Assembly: GCF_003862485.1 (NCBI RefSeq)
Contig: NZ_RRCM01000001.1
Location: forward strand, 311,896 to 375,895
DNA length: 64,000 nucleotides
Reading direction: 5' to 3'
Origin: Lachnoanaerobaculum orale
GTDB taxonomy: Bacteria; Bacillota; Clostridia; Lachnospirales; Lachnospiraceae
Shown here piece by piece: positions 8,237 through 16,816 of the stretch. Positions within the stretch are counted from its first letter, which is position 1. Each line of letters starts with the position of its first letter. Position numbers and translations under genes: made by a program. The notes under the pieces were generated by a model. That model did not search any database. It was not told where the DNA came from and was given only the letters and a program-made list of their open reading frames with translations.

Positions 8237-9250
8237 ATGAAAAGGAAGTTAATGGCAGGTGCATTGGCACTGACAATGGTAGCAAGTTTGGTTGCATGTG
8301 GTGGAGAAAAGAAAGCGGCTTCTGAGGGAGACAGCAAAGAGGCTGTTACAACAGAGAAGAGCGAGGCTCAAAGCACCGGTGAGAGCAGTGGAAAGCACTA
8401 CAAATTCGGCTATACATGTATGGATGGAACTAATCCGTTCTTTGTTACAATTCAGGACAAAATAAAGGAGTTGGTAGAGGCAAAGGGTGATGAACTTATT
8501 GTAACGGATCCGGGAAATGATGTTACAAAGCAGATTTCACAGGTTGAAGATATGCTTTCACAAAAGCTTGACGGTCTGTTTATGAATCCGGTTGATGCAC
8601 AGGGTATTATTCCGGCACTTGATATGGCTAAGGAAGCAGGAGTACCGATGGTTGGATTTGATACTGAAGTTGGCGATATGTCATATTTAGTTTCATATAC
8701 AGGTTCAGATAACTATAATGCAGGAAAAGTGGTAGGAGAAGATTTGGTAAAGAAAGCTCCTAACGGTGGTAAAATCATAGTTCTCGATTCTCCGACTATG
8801 CAATCTGTTGTAGACAGAACAAACGGATTTATGGATGCTATCAAGGACCACGGCTTTGAGGTCGTAGCACAGCAGGATGCTAAGGGAAATCTACAAGTTG
8901 CAATGGGTATTGCAGAGGACTTATTACAGTCAAATCCTGATGTAGTTGCTATATTCGGCGGAAATGACCCTACAGCTTTAGGTGCTTTGGCGGCGGCAAA
9001 TGCGGCAGGAATCAAAAAATGTATGATTTACGGTGTTGACGGTTCACCGGATATCAAATCAGAGCTTGCATCAGGTAATTCCTTGATAGAGGGAACCGGT
9101 GCACAATCTCCGGTTTCTATAGCGGAGAAGGCTGTTCAGATAATGTATGACTATGTAGAGGGCAAGAAGGTTGATGAGAGATACCCTGTAGATACATTCC
9201 TTATTACATCAGATAATGTAGCACAGTATGGAACAGACGGCTGGCAATGA
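8237..9250 (+). CDS. Sugar ABC transporter substrate-binding lipoprotein (RbsB type)
   Basis: The extracellular receptor of a pentose/hexose importer. The signal peptide ends in a lipobox (ASLVACGG), then a low-complexity Ser/Glu/Lys linker, then a type I periplasmic-binding domain (FGYTCMDGTNPFF, DGLFMNPVDAQGI, FGGNDPTALGALAAANAAG, YGVDGSPDIK). 337 residues is normal. ATG with AAAGGAGG upstream. It is followed by a hairpin and then by the ATPase and permease genes. A paralogue of it, with a membrane anchor instead of a lipobox, is encoded at 11793; shared blocks such as NDPTA-GALAA and YGVDGSPD show the relation. Confidence 0.92.
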   Translation: MKRKLMAGALALTMVASLVACGGEKKAASEGDSKEAVTTEKSEAQSTGESSGKHYKFGYTCMDGTNPFFVTIQDKIKELVEAKGDELIVTDPGNDVTKQISQVEDMLSQKLDGLFMNPVDAQGIIPALDMAKEAGVPMVGFDTEVGDMSYLVSYTGSDNYNAGKVVGEDLVKKAPNGGKIIVLDSPTMQSVVDRTNGFMDAIKDHGFEVVAQQDAKGNLQVAMGIAEDLLQSNPDVVAIFGGNDPTALGALAAANAAGIKKCMIYGVDGSPDIKSELASGNSLIEGTGAQSPVSIAEKAVQIMYDYVEGKKVDERYPVDTFLITSDNVAQYGTDGWQ

Positions 9251-9297
9251 TATTCTCATCAAAGTATGAGCTGAAAAAAATATCAATTATAATTTTG

Positions 9298-9320
9298 GGC
9301 ATCCTTTCGGGTGCCTTATT
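9298..9320 (+). terminator. Attenuating hairpin between binding-protein and ATPase genes
   Basis: GGCATCC (9298-9304) pairs with GGGTGCC (9309-9315) around a TTTC loop and is followed by TTATTTT. Such a partial terminator behind the receptor gene would give more receptor than ATPase. A GTG at 9311 lies within the 3' arm and is therefore an unlikely start. Confidence 0.6.
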
Positions 9321-9343
9321 TTGAAAATAAAGCAGGTGAAACA

Positions 9344-10828
9344 GTGGCAGATAATATTTTATTGAGAATGAAAAGCATATCAAAAAGTTTCCCAGGAGTT
9401 AAGGCATTAGATAAGGTGAATTTTGAACTGAAGGCGGGAGAGGTACATGCACTTCTTGGAGAAAACGGTGCAGGAAAATCAACGCTCATAAAAGTTCTTG
9501 GAGGAATATACAGCCTTGATGAGGGAGAAATAGAGATAGAAGGAAAGAAAGTATCTATAGATTCAGTACATGATGCTTCAAATAATAATATAGCAATAAT
9601 ACATCAGGAACTTGTATTGGTACCATATATGAGTGTTGCAGAGAATATATATTTGGGCAGAGAAAGCGGTAGAGGGTTCACTGTAAATATTTCAAAGATG
9701 GAAAAGGATGCTCAGAAAATACTGGATGATTTGGGTATGGATATAGATTCAAGAGAACTTATAAAGGATCTACCTATAGCAAAGCAGCAAATGGTTGAGA
9801 TAACAAAAGCGGTATCTGTAAATGCCAAGATTTTGGTCATGGATGAGCCGACTTCCTCGATAAGTGACAGAGAAGTGGAAAATCTATTTAACATTATGAG
9901 AGATTTGACCAAAAAAGGGGTTGGTATTATCTATATATCACACAAGATGAGTGAACTTGAGGAGATATGTGACAGAGTAACCGTAATGAGAGACGGTGAA
10001 TATGTAGGTACAAAGGTTGTAAAGGATACCAATAAAGAAGAACTTATAGCTATGATGGTTGGAAGAACTTTGACCAATTACTATGTTAGAGACTTTATGC
10101 CGTCTAAAGATATTATACTTAAAGTAGAAAATCTAAGTGATAATAATAAGGTAAAAGACGTCAGCTTTGAGCTAAAAAAAGGTGAGATAATCGGATTTGC
10201 CGGACTTGTAGGTGCAGGAAGAAGTGAGACAATGGAAGCCATATTCGGACTTTCAAAGGATGTTACAGGTACAATTTATATTGACGGAAATAAAGTTGAT
10301 ATAAAAGATCCGAGAGATGCTATAAAAAACGGACTTGCTTTAGTACCTGAGAGCAGAAAAGAACAAGGGCTTTATCTGATACAGGACATAAAATATAATA
10401 CTACTATTGAAGTATTGGATGAGTTTATAAAAAACTTGAATGTAAATATTAAAAAGGAAACGGAAATAACTAAAAAGTATATAGATATGATGAATACTAA
10501 GACACCGTCACAAGAGCAGATAATAGGAAATCTATCCGGAGGTAATCAGCAAAAGGTAATGATTGGAAGGTGGCTGGCTACAAATCCGAAGATTCTTATA
10601 TTGGACGAGCCCACAAGAGGAATAGATGTCGGGGCAAAGTCGGAGATATATAAGATAATGAATGAGCTTGTGAAAAGCGGCGTATCAATCATAATGATAT
10701 CGTCAGAGTTGCCTGAAATAATAAACATGAGCGATAGAGTATATGTTATGGCGGCAGGTATGATAAGAGGTTGCATAGAACATGAAGAAATATCACAAGA
10801 AAGTATTATGGCACTGGCCGCTATATAG
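9344..10828 (+). CDS. Sugar ABC transporter ATPase (RbsA/MglA type)
   Basis: A 494-residue duplicated ABC ATPase that powers ribose/galactose-type uptake. Domain 1 has Walker A GENGAGKST and Walker B ILVMDEPTSS with the H-loop ISHKM. Domain 2 has the degenerate GLVGAGRSE, signature LSGGNQQKV and Walker B ILILDEPTRGIDVG. GTG at 9344 (protein starts VADNILLRMKSISKSF) behind AGGTGAAA is preferred over the GTG at 9311, which lies inside the hairpin. The permease follows 8 bases after the stop. Confidence 0.93.
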   Translation: MADNILLRMKSISKSFPGVKALDKVNFELKAGEVHALLGENGAGKSTLIKVLGGIYSLDEGEIEIEGKKVSIDSVHDASNNNIAIIHQELVLVPYMSVAENIYLGRESGRGFTVNISKMEKDAQKILDDLGMDIDSRELIKDLPIAKQQMVEITKAVSVNAKILVMDEPTSSISDREVENLFNIMRDLTKKGVGIIYISHKMSELEEICDRVTVMRDGEYVGTKVVKDTNKEELIAMMVGRTLTNYYVRDFMPSKDIILKVENLSDNNKVKDVSFELKKGEIIGFAGLVGAGRSETMEAIFGLSKDVTGTIYIDGNKVDIKDPRDAIKNGLALVPESRKEQGLYLIQDIKYNTTIEVLDEFIKNLNVNIKKETEITKKYIDMMNTKTPSQEQIIGNLSGGNQQKVMIGRWLATNPKILILDEPTRGIDVGAKSEIYKIMNELVKSGVSIIMISSELPEIINMSDRVYVMAAGMIRGCIEHEEISQESIMALAAI

Positions 10829-10836
10829 GAGGTTGT

Positions 10837-11793
10837 ATGAAAAAGACGTTAAATTTTTTTAAAGAGAATATGGGAATAATAATTGCATTGCTGGTGCTTG
10901 CAATATTTCTTACAGTGTTTCCTGCAACAAGCAGTTCATTTCCTACAACAAAAAATGTTTTTAATGTATTAAGGCAGATATCTACAAATATGCTTCTTGC
11001 CTGTGGAATGACAATGGTAATAATACTTGGAGGTATTGACCTTTCTGTAGGTTCCGTAATAGCGCTTTCAGGAGTACTTGCGGCAGGTTGCGTATCAAGA
11101 TATGGAATGAGTATACACCTGGCGATGATTATAGGAATACTTATAGGACTTATAATAGGTGCATTCAACGGTTTTGTTATTTCAAGAACCACTATACCTC
11201 CGTTTATAGTGACATTGGCTACTATGAATATTGCGAGAGGTCTTGCAGGAGTATATACAGGAGGATCCCCTGTACGAGTTGTTTCAAAACAGTGGCAGTG
11301 GATCGGTGCGGGATATATTGGAATTATACCGGTACCTGTTTTAATAATGATAGTGGTATTTATTTTATCCGTACTTATTATGAACAGAACAAAGATAGGA
11401 AGATATATATATGCGGTTGGCGGAAATACATTGGCAGCAAGATTTTCAGGAATAAGCGTATCAAAGGTAAAGTTTTTAGTTTATACATATTCAGGACTTA
11501 TGGCCGGACTTGCCGGAGTGATTTTGGCTTCTCGTATGTATTCAGGGCAGCCTACAGCAGGTGACGGTGCCGAAATGGATGCGATAGCGGCAGTTGTAGT
11601 AGGCGGTACTTCTATGTCGGGAGGATATGGAAAACTTGGCGGAACATTGGTAGGTGCATTGATTATAGGAATACTCAGCAACGGACTTAATCTTATGAAT
11701 GTAAATTCTTTCTGGCAGACAGTTGTAAAGGGTATTGTAATATTACTTGCAGTATTTATCGACTATATTAGAAATTTAAAAAAGAGTAAATAA
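10837..11793 (+). CDS. Sugar ABC transporter permease (RbsC type)
   Basis: A 318-residue inner-membrane permease of the BPD_transp_2 family with many hydrophobic helices. Family landmarks are MTMVIILGGIDLSVGSV, the EAA-like loop segment around AVGGNTLAARFSGI, and GDGAEMDAIAAVVVGGTSMSGG. It partners with the preceding ATPase and the RbsB-type lipoprotein. Its stop codon shares one base with the next start (TAATG), so translation of the anchored binding protein is coupled to the permease. Confidence 0.93.
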   Translation: MKKTLNFFKENMGIIIALLVLAIFLTVFPATSSSFPTTKNVFNVLRQISTNMLLACGMTMVIILGGIDLSVGSVIALSGVLAAGCVSRYGMSIHLAMIIGILIGLIIGAFNGFVISRTTIPPFIVTLATMNIARGLAGVYTGGSPVRVVSKQWQWIGAGYIGIIPVPVLIMIVVFILSVLIMNRTKIGRYIYAVGGNTLAARFSGISVSKVKFLVYTYSGLMAGLAGVILASRMYSGQPTAGDGAEMDAIAAVVVGGTSMSGGYGKLGGTLVGALIIGILSNGLNLMNVNSFWQTVVKGIVILLAVFIDYIRNLKKSK

Positions 11794-12755
11794 TGAAAAA
11801 AATCGACAAAAACAGGCTAAGGGCATTTTATATGCTCTTAGCATATGTTTTTTTATTGTGTTTATTGATATTTTTTGTGAAGTTTAGAAGTAGGAATAAG
11901 AAAATTATATTTGGATCAACATATATGACAATGAATAATCCGTATTTTAACGTACTTAACGAAAATTTAAGGGATACTATTGAAGCAAATGGTGATATAC
12001 TTATAACAAGGGATCCGGCACAGAGCCAGAGCAGACAAAATGCACAAATTATAGATATGCTTAATGAAGGTATTGATATTTTATTTGTAAATGCAGTGGA
12101 TAGGAGTGGAATAGAAAGTGCATTATATGAATGCAAAAAAAGGGGGGTTCCGGTTATTTTGTTGGATACGGATGTGGATGACAGAGTAGGGGTAATAAGT
12201 ACTATTCAGTCTGATAATTACCAAGCAGGTGTATTGTTGGCGAATGATTTGTTGAAAAAAAAGCCGGAGGGAGCAAAAATTCTTATTGTAGCAAACCTTA
12301 TTGCTTCATCTATGGTTCAAAGGAGACAGGGATTTATAGACACTATAAAAAACAGACCGGAGTATGAGATTGTAGACGAGATAGACGGGGTTAGTGAAAT
12401 AGAAACTGTAAATGAGGCTATGAATAAGTACTTGAGGTCAAACAGTAAGGAAATAGATGTAATTTTCGGAATGAATGATCCTACAGCAATAGGTGCATTG
12501 GCGGCATTAAAAGAAAAAAGAGGGACAAATCTTTTGATTTACGGGGTGGACGGTTCACCGGATGCCAAAAAGCTTATAAAGCAGGGGTTATTTACCGCTA
12601 CCGTAGCACAGCATCCTATATCTATGGGTAAGGCGGCGGCAAGAACGGCATATGATTACTTGAATAAAAAAGATATAGAGAGTGATATTTATATAGGTGT
12701 TGACCTTATAAATGCAGGAAATATAACTAAATTTGATATATCAAAGTGGCAATAA
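11793..12755 (+). CDS. Membrane-anchored sugar-binding protein (RbsB-like), putative co-sensor
   Basis: A 320-residue type I periplasmic-binding protein. Its N-terminus is an uncleaved-looking hydrophobic segment (about residues 12-30, MLLAYVFLLCLLIFFVKF) with no lipobox Cys after it. The binding domain resembles the transporter receptor encoded at 8237 (GSTYMTMNNPYFN, FGMNDPTAIGALAALKE, YGVDGSPDAKKL). It overlaps the permease by one base and precedes the kinase by one base. Since the importer already has a receptor and the following kinase has no large outer domain, I infer that this protein presents bound sugar to the kinase. It could also be a second receptor for the importer. Confidence 0.8.
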   Translation: MKKIDKNRLRAFYMLLAYVFLLCLLIFFVKFRSRNKKIIFGSTYMTMNNPYFNVLNENLRDTIEANGDILITRDPAQSQSRQNAQIIDMLNEGIDILFVNAVDRSGIESALYECKKRGVPVILLDTDVDDRVGVISTIQSDNYQAGVLLANDLLKKKPEGAKILIVANLIASSMVQRRQGFIDTIKNRPEYEIVDEIDGVSEIETVNEAMNKYLRSNSKEIDVIFGMNDPTAIGALAALKEKRGTNLLIYGVDGSPDAKKLIKQGLFTATVAQHPISMGKAAARTAYDYLNKKDIESDIYIGVDLINAGNITKFDISKWQ

Positions 12756-12756
12756 T

Positions 12757-14088
12757 ATGAAAAGTATAGGAAACTTAAAAATAAACAAAATACTTGAGCT
12801 TATGCTTATTATATCCGTTACAACGATGATTTTGATTTCAGGATTTGTATGGATAATCACGGCAAGAATAATAGATATGCATGAAGCAAAGTTGTTTATA
12901 TCAAGATCTGTGAGCATACCCGGTAATACAATGCATATATTTATATTTACAGTTATTTCGTCTATATGTTTTATATTGACTTTTAGTGTAAGGAGCAGCA
13001 ACAGATTAAATGATACATACATAATATTTGTAACATTTATTATCGAGTTTATTTTAGAGTTGATATGCATTATATTGTTGAATTTTAATTACAACGGAAT
13101 ATTGCTTTGGACGTTTGCAAATGCCCTGATTTATTTGAAGAAAAATAAATATATATCAATAGTTATAGTAGCTGCAACCGTAAGTTATTTGTTTACAACA
13201 CATGATTTAGTCAAGCTGTTTATAAATATATATGATATTTCAGCATATATAAGGGTTTGCAGTACAAGTTTGCAGACAGTTATATTTTTTATATACAATA
13301 CACTTAATTTGATGACGGTAGTAAGTTTTATACTTTGTTGCATCAGTATAATAGTGAACAAAGAAGAAATTATAGAGAAAAATATTGAGCTTAATAAACA
13401 ACTTGAAATAGCAAACTTTGATTTGCAAAAAGCCAATATAGAGTTGGAGAGATCCTTAATGGACAATGCAAGACTTGCAGAGATTAGAGAGAGAAATCGT
13501 ATAGCCAGAGAGATACATGATACTTTGGGACACACACTTACAGGACTTGCCGCCGGAATAGATGCCTGTATAGCACTTGCAGGAGATGAGAAGACTCCGC
13601 TTAGAAATCAGTTGGATCTGTTATCTAAGGTAAGCAGAAACGGTATAAAAGATATCAGGATGAGCGTCAGTTCACTGAGACCGGATGCACCTGACAGGCT
13701 GAATCTGGAAAGTGCGATAAAAGAACTTGTTGAGAATACAAAGAGGGTGGCAGGCGTAAATATAATATTTAATAGTGAAGATATAAATTTAAAGTTTGAT
13801 GAAGATGAGGAGATGGCTATATATAGAATTGTACAGGAGAGTTTGACAAATTCTATAAGGCATGGAAATGCTAAAAATATAGAAGTCGTTGTAAAGAAAA
13901 ACTTCGGGAGTATCGGACTCATGATTCATGATGACGGAATAGGTTGTGAAAAGATTGAGTCAGGGTTTGGCCTTAGACATATAAGAGAAAGAGTAAATAT
14001 GTTAAAAGGACAGGTAAATTTTAGAAGTGAGAACGGCTTTATTGTGGAGGCGATGATACCGATAAGATGGGGAGAGGAATATGGTTAA
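12757..14088 (+). CDS. Sensor histidine kinase, NarL/DesK class, multi-helix membrane input
   Basis: A 443-residue kinase. The first half is almost entirely membrane helices (about six) with only short loops. Next comes a coiled-coil linker (ELNKQLEIANFDLQKANIELERSL), then a HisKA_3 dimerisation domain with phospho-acceptor REIHDTLGHTLTGL near residue 255, and an ATPase domain with IVQESLTNSIRHGNA and DDGIGC and GFGLRHIRERV motifs. ATG at 12757 is one base after the preceding stop, so translation is probably coupled. The lack of an outer ligand domain suggests that the anchored binding proteins at 11793 and 14731 supply the signal. Confidence 0.9.
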   Translation: MKSIGNLKINKILELMLIISVTTMILISGFVWIITARIIDMHEAKLFISRSVSIPGNTMHIFIFTVISSICFILTFSVRSSNRLNDTYIIFVTFIIEFILELICIILLNFNYNGILLWTFANALIYLKKNKYISIVIVAATVSYLFTTHDLVKLFINIYDISAYIRVCSTSLQTVIFFIYNTLNLMTVVSFILCCISIIVNKEEIIEKNIELNKQLEIANFDLQKANIELERSLMDNARLAEIRERNRIAREIHDTLGHTLTGLAAGIDACIALAGDEKTPLRNQLDLLSKVSRNGIKDIRMSVSSLRPDAPDRLNLESAIKELVENTKRVAGVNIIFNSEDINLKFDEDEEMAIYRIVQESLTNSIRHGNAKNIEVVVKKNFGSIGLMIHDDGIGCEKIESGFGLRHIRERVNMLKGQVNFRSENGFIVEAMIPIRWGEEYG

Positions 14089-14734
14089 AGTTTTAATTGC
14101 AGATGATCAGGAACTGATAAGAGAAAGCTTAAAGATAATCCTTGACAGTAAACCTGATATAGAAGTGACTGATGCGGTGTCTGACGGGCTTGAGGTAATA
14201 AGAAGTATCAGAGAAAAAAGACCGGATATAATACTTCTTGATATCAGAATGCCAAGACTTGACGGCGTGTCATGTACAAAGATTATTAAGGAAGGTTACC
14301 CTGATATAAAGATAATCATACTTACTACGTTTGATGATGATGAATATGTATTCAATGCACTGAAGTACGGTGCAAGCGGTTATCTGCTTAAAGGAATAAG
14401 TATGGACAGTCTGGTTGAGGCGATAAATACGGTATATCAGGGACAAGCAATGATAAATCCTGATATTGCTTCAAAGGTTTTAAAGTTTTTCTCAAAATTG
14501 GCTGTAAATAATGAAACTATACATGTACCTGTAGAAAACATAAAAATGATTACAAAAAATGAATGGACTATAATAAAGGAGGTTTCAAAAGGTAAAAGTA
14601 ATAAGGAAATTGCCAAGGACTTAAGTTTCTCGGAGGGAACTGTAAGAAATTATTTATCGAATATATTGGATAAATTGGAACTTAGAGACAGAACTCAGTT
14701 AGCTATTTGGGCAATCAGCAGAGGTGAGCTGTGA
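14081..14734 (+). CDS. NarL/LuxR-family response regulator
   Basis: A 217-residue regulator paired with the kinase it overlaps by 8 bases. The receiver domain has the acidic pair D8/D9, phospho-acceptor D54 (ILLDIRMP), and the conserved Thr/Lys region ILTTFDDDEY and GYLLKG. The C-terminal LuxR helix-turn-helix is seen in EVSKGKSNKEIAKDLSFSEGTVRNYLSNIL. It most likely activates the sugar import and catabolic genes of this island. The dyad at 8137 is a candidate site. The stop overlaps the following GTG start. Confidence 0.93.
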   Translation: MVKVLIADDQELIRESLKIILDSKPDIEVTDAVSDGLEVIRSIREKRPDIILLDIRMPRLDGVSCTKIIKEGYPDIKIIILTTFDDDEYVFNALKYGASGYLLKGISMDSLVEAINTVYQGQAMINPDIASKVLKFFSKLAVNNETIHVPVENIKMITKNEWTIIKEVSKGKSNKEIAKDLSFSEGTVRNYLSNILDKLELRDRTQLAIWAISRGEL

Positions 14735-16047
14735 AAGCAAAAAAAGTTGGTATATTTATATATACAGGTATAGCCTTTTTGATTATTGTTTTAGGTACAG
14801 TTTTTTATAAATTCAGACCTAAAGAAACAGTGATAGAGTTTGCCATGTTTAACGGCAGTAACTGGGGAGTTGCGGTAAAGGAAAGTTATTCCGTCATTGA
14901 CAGTGCAATAGAAAAGTTTGAAAAAGAGCATAAGGGTATAAAGATAAAGTATGAGAGCGGTATTCCGAAAGAAGATTACAGTGAGTGGATGGCAAAAAGA
15001 GTTCTAAAGGATGAGATGCCGGATGTATTTATGGTACTTGATGACGATTTTGAAAATTATATAAATCTGGGGCTCATAGAAAAACTTGACGGATATGTGG
15101 ACGGTGATAAAAGTTTTGATATAAATAAGTACTATAGTGAGATTGCAAATTCGGGAGTCTTTGAGAGACACAGGTATGCCCTGCCATATGAAGCGATGCC
15201 GACATTGATGTTTGTGAACAGAACATTGCTGGAAAATTTGCATTTGAATATACCTGAGAATAACTACACTTTTGAGGACTTTTATAAAGTATGCAGGATG
15301 GTAACTCTTGACAGAGATTTGGACGGTAATCCTGATTATTTCGGAATATACAGATATGATTGGATAAATGCCGCATTATCAAACGGTGTTACATTGTTTA
15401 CAGAAGACGGAAAGAATTCATATTTTAATCAAGAAAGCTTAGCGGATGCAATCAGATTTGTAAAAAGCTTGGAGGATTTGAACGGCAATCAAAATGTAAC
15501 AAAGGAGGAGTTTGACAGCGGAAAAGTAGCATTCAGTCAGATGTCACTTGCAGAATACAGAACGTATAAATCTTATCCGTATAAAATAAAAAAGTATACC
15601 GGTTTTGCATGGGACTGTATACCGATGTCGGCAGGAAAGACAGGGAATAATGTCAGTATGGTTGACAGCTTGAATGTTGCAATAAGTGCCAAATCGAAAA
15701 AGAAAAAGTTGGCATGGGAGTTTTTGAAAACTTTAAGCTATGATACACAGATACAGCAGAAATTGTATAATGATATGCCGGTAGCATCTGTGCTTAAGGA
15801 AGTTATGGAAAGTAGAGAATCTGAGAATATATTTAAAGAAAATGAAGATATTATCGATTCTAAGCTTATTTGCCAAATATTGGAAAACGGTAGTGCTAAG
15901 CCGAGATTTAGCGGGTATGAAGACGCTATAGCATTGGCGGACTCCAAGATTTCAAATTTAAATCAGGGAGATGATATAGAAAATGCACTTAGAATATTGC
16001 AAAGACAAATGAGCAAATATTTGTTACAAGAAAGGGGAAAGGAATGA
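14731..16047 (+). CDS. Membrane-anchored family-1 extracellular solute-binding protein
   Basis: A 438-residue MalE/UgpB-like binding protein held by one N-terminal helix (VGIFIYTGIAFLIIVLGTVF) without a lipobox. The domain shows the family pattern (IDSAIEKFEKEHKGIKIKYESG, MPDVFMVLDDD, YALPYEAMPTLMFVNRTLL, KLAWEFLKTLS). GTG at 14731 overlaps the regulator stop as GTGA, and the stop overlaps the isomerase ATG. There are no MalF/MalG permeases in this operon, so it is either a second sensing subunit for the kinase or a receptor for permeases elsewhere, such as those at 19289 and 20200. I favour sensing; this is inference from gene order. Confidence 0.75.
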   Translation: MKAKKVGIFIYTGIAFLIIVLGTVFYKFRPKETVIEFAMFNGSNWGVAVKESYSVIDSAIEKFEKEHKGIKIKYESGIPKEDYSEWMAKRVLKDEMPDVFMVLDDDFENYINLGLIEKLDGYVDGDKSFDINKYYSEIANSGVFERHRYALPYEAMPTLMFVNRTLLENLHLNIPENNYTFEDFYKVCRMVTLDRDLDGNPDYFGIYRYDWINAALSNGVTLFTEDGKNSYFNQESLADAIRFVKSLEDLNGNQNVTKEEFDSGKVAFSQMSLAEYRTYKSYPYKIKKYTGFAWDCIPMSAGKTGNNVSMVDSLNVAISAKSKKKKLAWEFLKTLSYDTQIQQKLYNDMPVASVLKEVMESRESENIFKENEDIIDSKLICQILENGSAKPRFSGYEDAIALADSKISNLNQGDDIENALRILQRQMSKYLLQERGKE

Positions 16048-16727
16048 AAAGATCACAAATTAACAGCATCATAAGAGAGATGGAGGAGCTTATAAGGGAG
16101 AACGGCTTTAATCTGCCGCCGTTTTGCAACTGGACTCCAAAGGATTGGGAAAACAAGGGGCATGAATATGATGAAATAAGAGATAATATGCTCGGATGGG
16201 ATATCACGGATTTCGGACTCGGAGATTTTGATAAGATAGGTTTCGGGCTTATTACACTCAGAAACGGGAACAGAAACAACGAGAAGTATAAAAAAGTCTA
16301 TGCGGAAAAGCTTTTATTCTTAAGAGACGATATGATGGCACCTATGCATTTCCATTGGTTTAAATCGGAGGATATTATAAACAGAGGTGGCGGTACACTT
16401 CTTATAAAAGTATATAATGATGACGGCAAGGGCGGACTTGCCGACTCGGATGTGCTTATAAACTCAGACGGAAGATCATACTATGTAAAAGCGGGAAGCC
16501 TTGTAAAACTTTTGCCGGGAGAGAGTATCACCATATGGCCACATCAATACCATGAGTTCCATGTGGAGCCTGGAAGCGGAAGTGTGCTTATAGGTGAAGT
16601 TTCCCAATGTAATGATGACAATATAGACAACAGATTCTATGAAGATATAGGCAGATTCCCTGATATAGAAGAGGACGAAGAGCCGTACAGACTGCTTTGT
16701 AATGAGTATCCGGTAGCGAAGGATTGA
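16044..16727 (+). CDS. D-lyxose/D-mannose ketol-isomerase family protein (cupin)
   Basis: A 227-residue cupin isomerase of the D-lyxose isomerase family, which interconverts D-lyxose and D-xylulose and often D-mannose and D-fructose. Metal ligands are visible in MHFHWFKSEDI (two His and a Glu) and in WPHQYHEFHVEPGS (His). The opening (LIRENGFNLPPFCNWTPKDW) is typical. It overlaps the preceding stop by four bases. Together with the PfkB kinase and class II aldolase at the head of the island it gives an isomerase-kinase-aldolase route. A near-identical copy of its last codons lies at 26396-26467. Confidence 0.85.
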   Translation: MKRSQINSIIREMEELIRENGFNLPPFCNWTPKDWENKGHEYDEIRDNMLGWDITDFGLGDFDKIGFGLITLRNGNRNNEKYKKVYAEKLLFLRDDMMAPMHFHWFKSEDIINRGGGTLLIKVYNDDGKGGLADSDVLINSDGRSYYVKAGSLVKLLPGESITIWPHQYHEFHVEPGSGSVLIGEVSQCNDDNIDNRFYEDIGRFPDIEEDEEPYRLLCNEYPVAKD

Positions 16728-16735
16728 GAAAAATA

Positions 16736-16764
16736 TTGACTATTTAATGAATAAGTAGTATCAT
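16736..16764 (+). promoter_or_regulatory. Sigma-A promoter for the LacI-family regulator
   Basis: TTGACT at 16736-16741 and TATCAT at 16759-16764 with a 17-base spacer. It drives the regulator and probably the operon behind it, since only 25 bases separate the regulator from the binding-protein gene. Confidence 0.65.
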
Positions 16765-16773
16765 AAAAAATAC

Positions 16774-16787
16774 CAAAAACGTTTTTG
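16774..16787 (+). promoter_or_regulatory. LacI-type operator
   Basis: CAAAAACGTTTTTG is a perfect 14-base palindrome with the central CG typical of LacI/CcpA-family operators. It sits at about the transcription start, ten bases after the -10 box, which suits autorepression by the regulator encoded directly downstream. CcpA binding is an alternative. Confidence 0.7.
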
Positions 16788-16816
16788 TAGTTTGAAATTT
16801 TGGAGAATATTTTGGC

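Noticed and set aside
9311-9343. Earlier GTG start for the RbsA-type ATPase
   Set aside because: The codon lies in the 3' arm of a terminator-like hairpin and adds residues not typical of the family; the GTG at 9344 has a better context.
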